This document shows, piece by piece, positions 1 through 8,905 of a DNA stretch of 25,306 nucleotides (the first letter of the stretch is position 1; every line of letters starts with the position of its first letter). Source of the DNA: an uncultured Clostridia bacterium (GTDB lineage: Bacteria > Bacillota > Clostridia > TANB77 > CAG-508); the NCBI GenBank assembly GCA_934167165.1, contig CAKPKG010000019.1:1-25306 (forward strand). Direction: 5' to 3'. The position numbers and the translations under genes were made by a program. A model generated the notes under the pieces. That model was not told where the DNA came from. It did no database searches and saw only the letters and a program-made list of their open reading frames with translations.

Positions 1-20
1 TTTAAAAGGAGGAATGACTT

Positions 21-443
21 ATGATGATGGTACCAAGAAGAAATGGATTTGATATTTTTGATGAGGTTTTCAATGATCCATTTTTTACAAAAAAAGAAAG
101 TAAATTAATGAAAACTGATGTAAGAGAAAAGGATGGAAATTATGTACTAGATATTGATCTTCCGGGATACGACAAAGGAGATATAAAAATTGAATTAACA
201 GATGGATATTTAACAGTTACAGCAAGCAGAACAGAACATAAAGAAGAAAAAGAAAAACACAATAAATATATTCATCAAGAAAGATTCTTTGGAGAATGCT
301 CAAGAAGCTATTATGCAGGAGAAAATGTAAAAGAAGAAGATATTAAGGCAAACTTCAAAAACGGAACACTAGAAATTACATTCCCTAAAGAAGAAACCAA
401 AAAACTAGAAGATAAAAAGTATATACAAATAGAAGGCGAATAA
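21..443 (+). CDS. hsp20: Hsp20/alpha-crystallin small heat-shock protein
   Basis: Small heat-shock protein of 140 residues, an ATP-independent holdase chaperone that keeps unfolding proteins soluble in the cytoplasm. An alpha-crystallin domain fills about residues 30-135: 'TDVREKDGNYVLDIDLPGY' opens it, the region around 'RSYYAGENVKEEDIKANF' is its middle, and 'NGTLEITFPKEE' is the family's closing strand. Length is typical. An AAAAGGAGG ribosome site at 5-12 lies just upstream; three consecutive ATG codons (21, 24, 27) make the exact start uncertain. The gene is followed by an intrinsic terminator, so it is probably monocistronic or last in its unit. The promoter lies outside the window, so heat-shock control (CIRCE or CtsR) cannot be judged. 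Confidence 0.95.
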   Translation: MMMVPRRNGFDIFDEVFNDPFFTKKESKLMKTDVREKDGNYVLDIDLPGYDKGDIKIELTDGYLTVTASRTEHKEEKEKHNKYIHQERFFGECSRSYYAGENVKEEDIKANFKNGTLEITFPKEETKKLEDKKYIQIEGE

Positions 444-450
444 AAAAATT

Positions 451-473
451 GACCTCGAAAGAGGTCTTTTTTT
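451..473 (+). terminator. Intrinsic terminator of hsp20
   Basis: A 6-bp GC-containing stem (GACCTC / GAGGTC) with a GAAA tetraloop is followed directly by a run of seven T residues, eight bases after the hsp20 stop codon. Confidence 0.9.
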
Positions 474-550
474 ATTGTATATCAAAGATATTTTTGACGC
501 AAATATAGTCTATAGTAAAAAATATTCTCACAGAGAAGGTTCACATAAAG

Positions 551-579
551 TGGACAAAACAACTATTATATGATACAAT
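551..579 (+). promoter_or_regulatory. Sigma-A type promoter for the 618-1748 gene
   Basis: TGGACA and TACAAT are separated by 17 bases, with a TG two bases before the -10 box. It lies about 40 bases upstream of the start codon of the next gene. Confidence 0.6.
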
Positions 580-617
580 AATTAATGGAAAAGTAAAATA
601 TAGGAGTTATTTTAATT

Positions 618-1748
618 ATGGATTTAAATGAATTAATGATAGTAAATGAACAAGAATTAGAAGAACTAAATAAAGCTATAGACAGAATAAGCCAAGAAAA
701 ATCAAGAATTAATTTTAATAGAGACTTATTAGAGAGGATTATGGAAAGAATAGAAAAAGTAATTTCATATAGAGAGGAATCCGAAATTTATACAATAACT
801 CCAATGAGATATAACGAAATGTTAAAACTCGTTATGGATTTTTATAAATCAATAGATGAAGAGATATACCAAAAAGTAAAGAAATATGTTTTGCAACAAG
901 AAAAAGGTGTGAACTGCTATATATATAACCCGTATAAAATAGACAAAGAAAAATTAGATTCCAAAACTGGAATAGAATATTTGGGATGTATTATAGAAGG
1001 AGAGAATTGGTGCGGAATACATATACCACTTACACAACGAAGGGATTTTTTAAGAAGTAAAAAAAATATTGATCAAAGTGAATTAGATAATATAATTCCA
1101 GAAGCTACCTTACATGATGCATATGTTATGGTACACGAAATAGGGCATGTCTTGGATTTTAATATAGATCAAATGAGGTTAGGAAAGGCTAATGAAGGAA
1201 AAAAAGGAGTTACCAGGCAGTTATTAACAGAGAGTACAGCTTTAGCTTTGGAAAAAATGTTTTCCAAATACTTACTAAAAAATAAAATTTTTTCAAAAGA
1301 GATTATACAAGCAATTGATAATATAAGAGAAAACCTTGTAAAAGATAATTGTAGGGCTACATATTATAAGTTAATGTTATACAAAGAAAAAGAAAAAAAT
1401 GGACAGATTACAGAAGAATTTCTAGAAAAAACTATGAGAGATAAAAACTTTTCTAGAAATGGAATAAGAATAATTGTAAAAGCTTTAATAAACGATAATA
1501 GTAGGGTCTGGTATCAAGAAAGATATGCAATTGCTAAATTAATTGCTCCAAGTATAGTTAAAAAATATGAAGAAGGAGACATTTCAGCAATAAAAGAATA
1601 TTTACAATCAACTCAAGAGGGTAACTTAAAAGATGCATTGTTAGCAATAGGAATAGAAAATAATAAAAATGGAATAGAAGTACTATTTAAGAATTTGCAG
1701 GAAGAAGAAATGTTAAGTAGAGAGCAAGATGAAAAAATAGAAAAATAA
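618..1748 (+). CDS. Uncharacterised HExxH metallopeptidase-like protein
   Basis: I do not recognise a named family for this 376-residue protein. It carries a clear zinc-peptidase motif, VHEIGHVLDF, with H173, E174 and H177. A glutamate about 28 residues later, E205 in 'TESTALALEK', is placed as the third zinc ligand would be in a gluzincin. The N-terminal ~60 residues are charged and probably coiled coil. There is no signal peptide or membrane segment, so it should be cytoplasmic. The C-terminal third is helical and lysine/glutamate rich and resembles the helical bodies of M3-type oligopeptidases, but this is inference. The ATG at 618 has a TAGGAG site about 11 bases upstream and its own promoter. 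It is followed by a terminator, so it stands alone. The metallopeptidase fold is likely; the substrate is unknown. Confidence 0.75.
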   Translation: MDLNELMIVNEQELEELNKAIDRISQEKSRINFNRDLLERIMERIEKVISYREESEIYTITPMRYNEMLKLVMDFYKSIDEEIYQKVKKYVLQQEKGVNCYIYNPYKIDKEKLDSKTGIEYLGCIIEGENWCGIHIPLTQRRDFLRSKKNIDQSELDNIIPEATLHDAYVMVHEIGHVLDFNIDQMRLGKANEGKKGVTRQLLTESTALALEKMFSKYLLKNKIFSKEIIQAIDNIRENLVKDNCRATYYKLMLYKEKEKNGQITEEFLEKTMRDKNFSRNGIRIIVKALINDNSRVWYQERYAIAKLIAPSIVKKYEEGDISAIKEYLQSTQEGNLKDALLAIGIENNKNGIEVLFKNLQEEEMLSREQDEKIEK

Positions 1749-1784
1749 AGAGAATAAGAGGAAAAACCTTTTATTCTTTTTATT
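1747..1784 (+). terminator. Intrinsic terminator
   Basis: A 15-bp stem with G-U pairs (AAAGAGAATAAGAGG against CCTTTTATTCTTTTT) and an AAAAA loop sits at the stop codon of the upstream gene and ends in a T-rich tract. Confidence 0.7.
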
Positions 1785-1798
1785 TGTGTTACAAAGTA

Positions 1799-1827
1799 TT
1801 GACAAAAAATGTAAATTATAGTAATAT
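1799..1827 (+). promoter_or_regulatory. Promoter of the yifB-dprA-yraN operon
   Basis: A consensus -35 box TTGACA and a -10 box TAATAT are separated by exactly 17 bases. This leaves a leader of about 85 bases before the yifB start. Confidence 0.8.
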
Positions 1828-1920
1828 ACATTTAATTTAATTCAAAACAAATTTAATTCAAAAATGCAAAATTACAATAGTTAATTTGCAATTCTAAAAA
1901 AATTCCAAAGAGGTAAAAAT

Positions 1921-3456
1921 ATGTTATCAATAGTAAAAAGTATGTCATTATTAGGGTTAGATGGCTGTCTTATTTCTGTGCAAGTAGATGTATCAGGAGG
2001 ACTTCCTGGTTGGGACATAGTAGGCTTACCAGACACAAGCGTAAAAGAGGCAAAAGAAAGAGTTAGAACAGCAATAAAAAATTCTGGATATGAGCTTCAA
2101 AGTAGGAAAATAATTGTAAATTTGGCACCAGCAGACACAAAAAAAGAAGGTTCAGCCTTTGATTTGCCAATTGCTGTAGGAATATTAATATGTACAGAGG
2201 TAATTAGCAAAATCCCAGAAAATATTATATTTATAGGAGAATTATCGCTAGATGGAAAAATAAATAAAGTAAATGGAATCTTACCTATGTGTATAGAAGC
2301 AAAAAAATTAGGAATAAAAAACATAGTTCTCCCAAAAGAAAATGCAAAAGAGGCCTCTGTTGTAGAAGGATTAAATATTTATGGTGCAAATACATTAAGT
2401 GAAGTAGTTGATTTTTTAAATGGAAATGCTACAATACAAAAAACACAAATAGATATACAAAAATTGTTTGAGACTAACAATAAAAGTATGTTAGATTTTA
2501 ATGAAGTCAAAGGACAAGAAAATATTAAAAGAGCATTGGAAATAGCCGCAGCTGGGCGGACATAATTGCCTACTAATAGGAAGTCCAGGTTCGCGGAAAA
2601 ACAATGATGGCAAGAAGAATACCATCAATTTTACCAGATTTAACATTTGAAGAAGCATTAGAAACAACTAAAATCCATAGTATAGCAGGAATATTAGATA
2701 AAAAAGTTCCGCTTATAATAAAAAGACCATTTAGAAGTCCCCACCATACAATATCTAGTACCTCTTTAGTTCGGTGGAGGGAAAATTCCAAAACCAGGAG
2801 AAATCAGTTTAGCACATAATGGAGTACTGTTTTTAGATGAATTGCCGGAATTTAATAAAAACACTTTAGAAGTATTAAGAGGACCATTAGAAGATGGAAC
2901 AATAAACATAAGTAGAGTTAATGCTTCACTTACATATCCATGCAATTTTATGTTTGTAGCCTCAATGAATCCGTGCCCCTGTGGATTTTTTGGATCAAAA
3001 GAAAAAGAATGCACATGTTCACCACAAGCAATACAAAAATACATGGGAAAAATAAGTGGACCTCTTTTAGACAGAATAGATATACAAATAGAAGTAACAG
3101 CTGTAAAATATCAAAAATTAGAAACAGAAGAAGAAATAGAAAGTTCAGAAAAAATAAAAGAAAGAGTAAATAAAGCAAGAAAAATTCAGCAAGACAGATA
3201 TAAAGAAAATGGTATATATTCAAATGCTGAGCTTACACCTAAACTAGTTAGTAAGTATTGCAAATTGGATAAAGAATCAAAAACAATACTTCAAAATGCT
3301 TTTGAAAAATTAGGATTAAGTGCTAGAGCACACGGTAGAATTTTAAAAGTTGCTAGAACAATTGCAGATTTAGATGGCAAAGAAAATATAAATGTAAGTC
3401 ATATTGCAGAAGCCATACAATACAGAAGTTTAGACAAAAAGTATTGGAACAATTAG
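1921..3456 (+). CDS. yifB: YifB/ComM-family Mg-chelatase-like AAA+ ATPase, read through three CGG +1 shifts
   Basis: Read conventionally the gene is broken into four pieces. Skipping one C at 2557, 2594 and 2772 gives one continuous 510-residue protein of normal family length. An N-terminal ChlI-like domain (about 1-170) contains 'LPDTSVKEAKERVR' and 'NLAPADTKKEGSAFDLPIA'. The AAA+ domain then has Walker A GSPGSGKT (about 219-226), Walker B 'NGVLFLDELPEF', 'SMNPCPCGFFG' with the cysteine cluster, and a C-terminal helical domain with 'LSARAHGRILKVARTIADL'. Related ComM is a hexameric helicase that extends branch migration during natural transformation. The three recoded positions are Gly213, Gly225 (the glycine before the Walker A lysine) and Gly284, all conserved in the family. 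Without the first shift the product stops after residue 214 and lacks any ATPase site. A strong promoter lies upstream and dprA follows 8 bases downstream. A pseudogene is unlikely given the uniform lesions. Confidence 0.9.
2557..2560 (+). other. Recoding site 1: CGGA read as glycine (yifB)
   Basis: The zero frame reads GGG CGG ACA TAA and stops at once. Skipping the C gives GGG-GGA-CAT-AAT, restoring the family's A-A-A-G-G-H-N motif just before Walker A. Confidence 0.85.
2594..2597 (+). other. Recoding site 2: CGGA read as glycine in Walker A (yifB)
   Basis: The zero frame reads GGT TCG CGG AAA AAC. Skipping the C gives G-S-G-K-T, so this quadruplet supplies the glycine immediately before the nucleotide-binding lysine. 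This position strongly fixes the decoded residue as glycine. Confidence 0.88.
2772..2775 (+). other. Recoding site 3: CGGT read as glycine (yifB)
   Basis: The zero frame reads GTT CGG TGG AGG. Skipping the C gives S-L-V-G-G-G-K-I-P-K-P-G, the conserved glycine triplet of YifB proteins. Confidence 0.85.
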
Positions 3457-3464
3457 GAGAGTAA

Positions 3465-4325
3465 ATGAAAAAAATAGAGCTTATAAAAAATTCGGATAAG
3501 GAATTTCCGCAAGAACTGTTAAGTATAAAAGATTCCCCAAAAGAATTATATATAATAGGAAATAAAAAATTGTTAAATAAAAAATCAATAGCAATTGTGG
3601 GAACAAGAAATTGTACTAAATATGGTGCAGAATGTGCAAAAAAAATTGCAAAAGACATTTCAAAAAAAGACATATGCATAATAAGTGGAATGGCATTAGG
3701 AATAGACACCTTTGCACATAGTGAAGCCATAAAACAGAATGGAAACACAATAGCAGTATTAGGGTGTGGATTTGATTACATATATCCAGAAGAAAATATA
3801 GAATTATTTAATAAAATAATAGAAAATAATGGCTTGGTTATTTCAGAATATCCACCAAAAACAAAAGCAATTTTATCAAAATTTCCATATAGAAATAGAA
3901 TAATAAGTGGTTTATCTATGGGAGTTTTGGTTGTAGAAGCAACACTAGGAAGAAGCGGAAGTCTAGTAACAGCAAGATATGCAAAAGAACAAAACAAAAA
4001 AATATTTAGCATTCCAGGAAATATAAATTTAAAAACAAGTAAAGGTACAAATTGGCTTATTAAAGAAGGCGCAAAATTGGTTACATGTGCAGAAGATATA
4101 TTAACAGAATTTAATATAAAGACAGAAAGCATAGAAGAAACAGAAATACAAATAGAACCAGAATACATAGAATTATATAATCAAATAACATATATGCCAG
4201 TAAATATAAATATTATTGCAAAAAAATGCAAAACAAATATTTCAAAAATATCACAACAATTATTAATGATGGAATTAAAAGGGTATATAAAAAGTATGCC
4301 AGGAAATGAATATGTGAGGGTGTAA
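3465..4325 (+). CDS. dprA: DNA-processing protein DprA
   Basis: DprA (Smf) of 286 residues binds incoming single-stranded DNA and loads RecA during natural transformation. The Rossmann-like DprA domain covers about residues 5-210: 'IAIVGTRNCTKYGAECA' near the N-terminus, 'IISGMALGIDTFAH', 'TIAVLGCGFDYIYPEEN', 'FPYRNRIISGLS', 'GRSGSLVTARYA' and 'IFSIPGNI' are all family landmarks. A small winged-helix-like C-terminal domain follows (about 225-286). It lacks the long N-terminal SAM-like extension of some orthologs. It starts 8 bases after the yifB stop, with GGAGAG before the ATG, and yraN begins at the very next base, so the three genes are one translationally linked operon. It contains no CGG codon and needs no recoding. 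Confidence 0.95.
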   Translation: MKKIELIKNSDKEFPQELLSIKDSPKELYIIGNKKLLNKKSIAIVGTRNCTKYGAECAKKIAKDISKKDICIISGMALGIDTFAHSEAIKQNGNTIAVLGCGFDYIYPEENIELFNKIIENNGLVISEYPPKTKAILSKFPYRNRIISGLSMGVLVVEATLGRSGSLVTARYAKEQNKKIFSIPGNINLKTSKGTNWLIKEGAKLVTCAEDILTEFNIKTESIEETEIQIEPEYIELYNQITYMPVNINIIAKKCKTNISKISQQLLMMELKGYIKSMPGNEYVRV

Positions 4326-4697
4326 ATGTATATAAATCAAGAACTAGGAAAATTAGGAGAAGATATAATATCTAATTATATTCAAAAGCAAGGATATAAA
4401 ATATTAGAAAGAAACTTTGAATGTAGCCAAGGAGAAATAGATATAATTGCAAAAGACAAAGACGAATTGGTTTTTACAGAAGTAAAAACCAGAACAGATA
4501 TGTCTTATGGAGAGGCAAGAGAAGCTGTTACAAAAATTAAAAAAAGGCACTTAATTAATTCTATTAAATATTATATATATAAACGAAATTTAGAAAAAGA
4601 ATTTATAAGAATAGATGTAGCTGAAGTTTATATAAAAAATCAAAATGTAAGAATAAATTATATAAAAAATGCTATTATTGACAAAGCGTATAAATAA
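4326..4697 (+). CDS. yraN: YraN family protein (UPF0102), endonuclease-like
   Basis: A 123-residue protein with the restriction-endonuclease-like signature of the UPF0102/YraN family: 'GEIDIIAKDKDELVFTEVKTR' contains the acidic D/E-x-K pattern, preceded by 'LGKLGEDIISNYIQKQGYKI'. The biochemical role is not established; the family is habitually next to dprA and yifB, as here. The start codon abuts the dprA stop codon (TAA then ATG), with GTGAGGGTG upstream acting as ribosome site inside dprA. Confidence 0.92.
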   Translation: MYINQELGKLGEDIISNYIQKQGYKILERNFECSQGEIDIIAKDKDELVFTEVKTRTDMSYGEAREAVTKIKKRHLINSIKYYIYKRNLEKEFIRIDVAEVYIKNQNVRINYIKNAIIDKAYK

Positions 4698-4739
4698 ATA
4701 TATAATAAGCACGAATAATATGGAGAAAGAGGTTTTCTA

Positions 4740-6053
4740 ATGAAAAATTTAAAAAGAATTTCTATAATATTTTTATTAACAGTAATAGTATTAACAATAA
4801 AATCATTGGCAATAACAGGAACAGTAAATGCACCAAATGGACTTATATTAAGAAAAGAAGCATCAAAATCAGGTGAAGTAATAATGACCATAAGTGATAA
4901 AAGCCAAGTAGAGATTATAGAAAAATCAGGAGAATGGTATAAAATAAAATATGGCAACAATGAAGGGTATTTATTTGCAGAATATGTTGATTTGAAAGAA
5001 GAGCCAAAACAAGAAGAACCAGTACAAACAGAAGAACCAAAACAAGAACAACAAGCAGAAGAAAACCAGGAACAAGAAGAACCAAAACAAAATGAAGAAG
5101 TACAAGAACAAGCAAGTGAATTACCAAAACAAGTGCAAACAGCATCAGATTTAAAAGTATATGTTTTACCATCAGTTACAGCAAGTGTAGTAAATAACAT
5201 AGAAACAGGAAAAACAATAACAATAAATAAAGAACTTAATGATTGGGTAAATATAACATTTGAAAATAAAAATGGTTGGGTAAGAAAATCATTAATACAA
5301 AATGCTACTGTAGCAGAAAAGACAGAAGAGCCAAAACAAGAAGAACCAGCACAAGCAGAAGAACCAAAACAAACCGAAACAACATTTGAAGCAAAAAAAG
5401 GTTATATAAATGCAGATATGTCTGTAAATGTAAGAGAATCAGCAAGTGCATCAGCTACTGTGCTTACAACATTAAATCCTAATACAGAGGTAACAGTAGT
5501 TGGGGAAGAAAATGATTTTTATAAAATAGAATATAAAGAATATAAAGGTTATGTAGCAAAAAGACTAATTTCAGATAATCAAGTAAAAGTAACAAGCAGA
5601 AGCAGTGCATCAAGAATAGTAAATGAACAAGAAAAAACACAAGAGGAAAGCCAAGCAAATGCTGTAACAGTAAACCAAACTGCAGGAGAAAAAATAGCAA
5701 ATTATGCAAAAAAATATATAGGATATAACTATGTATCAGGAGGAACAACACCAAGCAATGGATTTGATTGTTCAGGTTTTGTATATTATGTATATAATTC
5801 ATGCGGATATTCATTAAGCAGATTATGTCCTATACAAGCAAAAACAGGAGTAGAAGTTACACGAGATAATTTATCTGCAGGAGATTTAGTATTTTTTAGT
5901 AATGGATCAAATGGAAGTATTGGTCATGTTGCAATATATGTAGGAAATGGAACAATTGTACATGCAGCAAACACTAGAAGAGGAGTAACTACAGACACAA
6001 TAAACAGCGGATATTATAATACATATTATTATACAGCAAGAAGAGTTTTTTAA
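4740..6053 (+). CDS. Secreted SH3-repeat NlpC/P60 peptidoglycan hydrolase
   Basis: A 437-residue exported cell-wall hydrolase. Residues 1-24 form a signal peptide with a positively charged start and hydrophobic core. Three bacterial SH3-type domains follow at about 25-77, 132-185 and 220-275, separated by low-complexity linkers made of repeated E-E-P-K-Q units. The NlpC/P60 catalytic domain is C-terminal (about 315-437), with C344 in 'FDCSGF', H396 in 'GHVAIYVG' and H408 in 'IVHAAN' as the likely triad. Such enzymes cut gamma-D-glutamyl bonds in stem peptides, usually during cell separation or wall turnover, and the SH3 repeats bind the wall. It lies 42 bases after yraN and 33 bases before the proposed comEC start, so it may be co-transcribed. 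There are no in-frame CGG codons. Confidence 0.93.
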   Translation: MKNLKRISIIFLLTVIVLTIKSLAITGTVNAPNGLILRKEASKSGEVIMTISDKSQVEIIEKSGEWYKIKYGNNEGYLFAEYVDLKEEPKQEEPVQTEEPKQEQQAEENQEQEEPKQNEEVQEQASELPKQVQTASDLKVYVLPSVTASVVNNIETGKTITINKELNDWVNITFENKNGWVRKSLIQNATVAEKTEEPKQEEPAQAEEPKQTETTFEAKKGYINADMSVNVRESASASATVLTTLNPNTEVTVVGEENDFYKIEYKEYKGYVAKRLISDNQVKVTSRSSASRIVNEQEKTQEESQANAVTVNQTAGEKIANYAKKYIGYNYVSGGTTPSNGFDCSGFVYYVYNSCGYSLSRLCPIQAKTGVEVTRDNLSAGDLVFFSNGSNGSIGHVAIYVGNGTIVHAANTRRGVTTDTINSGYYNTYYYTARRVF

Positions 6054-6075
6054 ATAATTGGGGGAACTTTACTTT

Positions 6076-6081
6076 GAGGTG
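6076..6081 (+). promoter_or_regulatory. Ribosome binding site pointing to a non-ATG comEC start
   Basis: GAGGTG matches the anti-Shine-Dalgarno end well. No ATG, GTG or TTG lies in the comEC frame downstream until 6256, far from any such site. ATA at 6087 sits at a sensible distance. Confidence 0.5.
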
Positions 6082-6086
6082 GTAAT

Positions 6087-8455
6087 ATATTAATAATAAT
6101 TACAATTCGGGTATATATTAGGAATAATTTTAGGGCTATGTTTTAAAAAAAGCATTGCCCTAATTTTTTTAATAATTCCAATTCTTATATATCTATATAA
6201 AAAATACAAAAATAAAAACATATTTAGATACTACAGACTTTTAATAACCAAAAATATGATAATATTTTTTGTCATATTCGCAGTTGTTGGAAATATTCAA
6301 GTTATGTATTTAAATAAAAAATATCATAAAGTTTATAAAAATACAAAAAATATAGAAAATGTAAAAGCTGTAATTCTAAAAGGACCAATAGAAAATGAGT
6401 ATACTTATAAATATATTGTAAAAGCAAAAACAGGGCAATTAAAAAACAAAAAATTTATAATATATATTAATAAAAATAACAATAAATTGTTTAAATATGG
6501 AGACTTAATCAAAATACAAGGAGAATATTCATCTCCTCAAACAGCAAGAAATTATAAAGGATTTGATTATAGCAAATATTTAAAAACATTAAAAATATAT
6601 GGAATTATAAAAATAGAAGAAGCAAACTTGTTAAAAGAAAATGACTTAAATTTTGTTTTAATTAGTATAAATAATTTAAAACAAAAGATGATAGACCATG
6701 CAAATAAAAATATGCCTCAAAAGACAGCAAATCTTCTTTTAGGGCTTTTAATAGGCCAAAAAGATAACATACAAGAAGATATAATAAAAAGCTTTAGAAC
6801 AGCAAATTTGTCCCATATATTGGCTGTATCTGGTGCACATACTTCATACATTATTTTAGGATTAACATATATAATAACAAAAAGTAAAGCACCAAGGCGA
6901 ATAGGACATATTATAACTATAATAATTTTGTTACTATTTATAATAATTACGGGAGCAAGTTATTCTGTAATAAGAGCTTGCATAATGTCAATTATAACAA
7001 TTAGTGCAAAACTATTTTACAAAAAAGAAAACTTTTTTATAAGTATTTGTGTATCTCTATTTATAATACTAATTCAAAATCCATTTGCAATAAATGATAT
7101 AGGATTAAAACTTTCCTTTTTAGGTACAATTGGAATAATTGTATTTAATAAAAATATTACAGAGTTATTTATAAGAATAAAAATAAAAGAAAATATAGCA
7201 AAAGTTTTAAGTTTTACGTTTTCTGCACAGCTTATGATTATGCCAATAACAATACTAAATTTTAACACATTTTCAGTAACATTTTTTATATCAAATATAT
7301 TAGCAAGCCCTCTTTTAGGAATTATAATAATATTAGGTTTTATAGGTATATTTGTATCTTTTGTATTAAATCCAATATCTAAAATCTTATTTTTTATACT
7401 CAATTTATTTTTAGAATTATTAATTTTTATTTCAGAAATTGTAACAAAAATACCAGGTTCTTCAATACTAGTAAAAACACCAAACATAGTATTTGTAATA
7501 ACATACTATATTTTAATTCTATTTATTAATTATTTCTTTATAATCAAAAAAAATCCAATAAGAAGGTTTCAAAAGAAAATAATAAAAATATGTACAATAA
7601 AAAATAAAAAAAAAATTATTAAAATAATTGCAATAATTTTCTTAATTATATCATTTTCAACTATGTTAGCTAGAGTAATAAACCCAACTCTAAAAATATA
7701 TTTTATTGATGTTGGACAAGGTGATAGCACATTAATAATTACACCTAAAGGCAAAAAAATACTAATAGATGGAGGAGAAGGCAAAAACGAAATATTACTT
7801 CCATACTTGTTAGATAGAGGAATAAATAAAATAGACTATATTATAATTTCTCATTTCGATAGTGATCATTGCAATGGATTAATAGAAGTAATGGAAAAAA
7901 TAAAAGTAGGAAAAGTACTAGTATCAAAACAGCCAGAAGAGAGTGAGGAATACAGAAACATTTTAGAAATTATAAAACGAAAAAATATAGAAGCTTGTGT
8001 AGTAAAGGCACAAGATAGAATAACTATAGAAAAAGATTTGTATATAAATATACTGAATCCAGCAGGAAAACTAGAATTTAAGGATTTAAATAACAATGCA
8101 ATAGTTGCAAAACTAATATATAAAAATTTTAGTATGTTATTTACTGGAGATATAGAAAAAGCAGAAGAAAATATAGCTCAAAAATATAAAAACAATTTAA
8201 AAAGTACAATATTAAAAGTAGCACATCACGGCTCAAAGACTTCTACAAATGAAGAATTCTTAAAATATGTAGAACCACAAATTGCACTAATAGGAGTAGG
8301 AGAAAACAATAAATTTGGACATCCTAATCAGCAAATAATAGAAAAATTAAAAAACATACGGAGCTAAAATATATAGAACAGATCAAATGGGGGAAATAGA
8401 AATCAAAGTTAATAAGCAAATAAAAATAAAAACTAAAATTGCAACTAACAATTAG
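6087..8455 (+). CDS. comEC: ComEC/Rec2 DNA-uptake channel, read through two CGG +1 shifts
   Basis: ComEC forms the inner-membrane channel that passes single-stranded DNA into the cytoplasm in natural transformation. The first ATG (6256) would remove about 56 residues. Skipping C at 6108 joins an upstream open frame encoding a hydrophobic segment, 'YILGIILGLCF', typical of ComEC N-termini. Skipping C at 8359 adds 'GAKIYRTDQMGEIEI', the usual C-terminal end of the metallo-beta-lactamase domain. Total is about 788 residues. Order: DUF4131-like N-terminal domain, Competence domain of many membrane helices with 'ILAVSGAHTSYI', then a beta-lactamase-like domain with 'FIDVGQGDSTLI', 'SHFDSDHCNG', 'LFTGDIE' and 'VAHHGSKTS'. 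Without the second shift the protein ends two residues after I757. The start codon is unresolved: ATA at 6087 fits the ribosome site, but ATA at 6093 or ATT at 6099 are alternatives. Confidence 0.85.
6108..6111 (+). other. Recoding site 4: CGGG read as glycine (comEC N-terminus)
   Basis: The zero frame reads ATT CGG GTA TAT ATT AGG. Skipping the C gives I-T-I-G-Y-I-L-G-I-I-L-G, which is continuous and in frame with the rest of comEC over 49 codons without a stop. Confidence 0.7.
8359..8362 (+). other. Recoding site 5: CGGA read as glycine (comEC C-terminus)
   Basis: The zero frame reads ATA CGG AGC TAA and terminates. Skipping the C gives L-K-N-I-G-A-K-I-Y-R-T-D, matching the conserved end of ComEC beta-lactamase domains. 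Confidence 0.85.
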
Positions 8456-8461
8456 TTGCAA
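8439..8461. promoter_or_regulatory. Perfect palindrome overlapping the hicB promoter, likely operator
   Basis: TTGCAACTAA and TTAGTTGCAA form a perfect 10-bp inverted repeat around a CAA spacer. Its right end supplies the -35 box of the hicB promoter, a placement expected of an autorepressor site. It also overlaps the comEC stop codon, so it could act as a weak hairpin instead. Confidence 0.55.
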
Positions 8462-8484
8462 AAATCAGACAAAAGGAGTATAAT
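8456..8484 (+). promoter_or_regulatory. Promoter of the HicB-like gene
   Basis: TTGCAA and a perfect TATAAT are separated by 17 bases, ending 26 bases before the ATG at 8511. Confidence 0.7.
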
Positions 8485-8510
8485 ATATGAGCGAAATAGG
8501 AGTGATATAA

Positions 8511-8858
8511 ATGAAAAATATAATGAGATATAAAGAGTATTATGCAACTATTAATTATGAAGAAGAGACAAGTACTTTTTATGGCAAAATAGAAGATATA
8601 GATGATTTAGTAAGCTTTGAAGGAACAACGGTAGAAGAATTAAAAAAGAGTTTTAAATATATGGTAGAAGAATATTTAGAATTTTGCAAAGAAAATGGAA
8701 AACAGCCAGACAAACCATATAAGGGCAGTTTTAATGTAAGAGTAGGTTCAGAGCTTCATAAAAAAGCAGTTATGATGGCAAGAATAAGCAATATGTCGTT
8801 AAATCAATTTGTTGAAAATGCAATAAAAGAAAAAGTTGCACTTTGCGAAAAAAGTTAA
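8511..8858 (+). CDS. HicB-family antitoxin-like protein (no HicA neighbour)
   Basis: A 115-residue protein with the HicB architecture. The partly degraded RNase H-like domain occupies about residues 1-70, with 'YATINYEEETSTFYGKI' and 'VSFEGTTVEELKKSFKYM'. A C-terminal ribbon-helix-helix DNA-binding segment (about 77-108) reads 'GSFNVRVGSELHKKAVMMA' followed by 'MSLNQFVENAI'. HicB proteins neutralise HicA mRNA interferases and repress their own operon. No HicA-sized reading frame lies on either side: comEC ends 56 bases upstream and the next gene is a membrane-anchored protein. It is therefore an orphan antitoxin or stand-alone regulator, probably acting on the palindrome over its own promoter. 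The ribosome site GGAGTG is 6 bases before the ATG. Confidence 0.85.
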   Translation: MKNIMRYKEYYATINYEEETSTFYGKIEDIDDLVSFEGTTVEELKKSFKYMVEEYLEFCKENGKQPDKPYKGSFNVRVGSELHKKAVMMARISNMSLNQFVENAIKEKVALCEKS

Positions 8859-8905
8859 TAGTATATTTTTACAAATTTAACAAATACTAAAAACGGTGAT
8901 GAAGC

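Noticed and set aside
2557..2600. CGG reassigned to a single other amino acid as a normal triplet
   Set aside because: A simple reassignment would not change the reading frame. Here the frame must shift by +1 at every CGG to restore the proteins.
1921..3456. yifB as a pseudogene or result of sequencing errors
   Set aside because: The three breaks are identical in kind (extra C before a conserved glycine codon), the rest of the frame is intact, and the same lesion recurs in four other genes. Random errors would vary in type and position. Resequencing would still be the final check.
4658..5200. Cysteine/serine-rich minus-strand frame of 180 codons
   Set aside because: It is the mirror of the E-P-K-Q repeat linkers of the SH3/NlpC-P60 protein, with no ribosome site or promoter.
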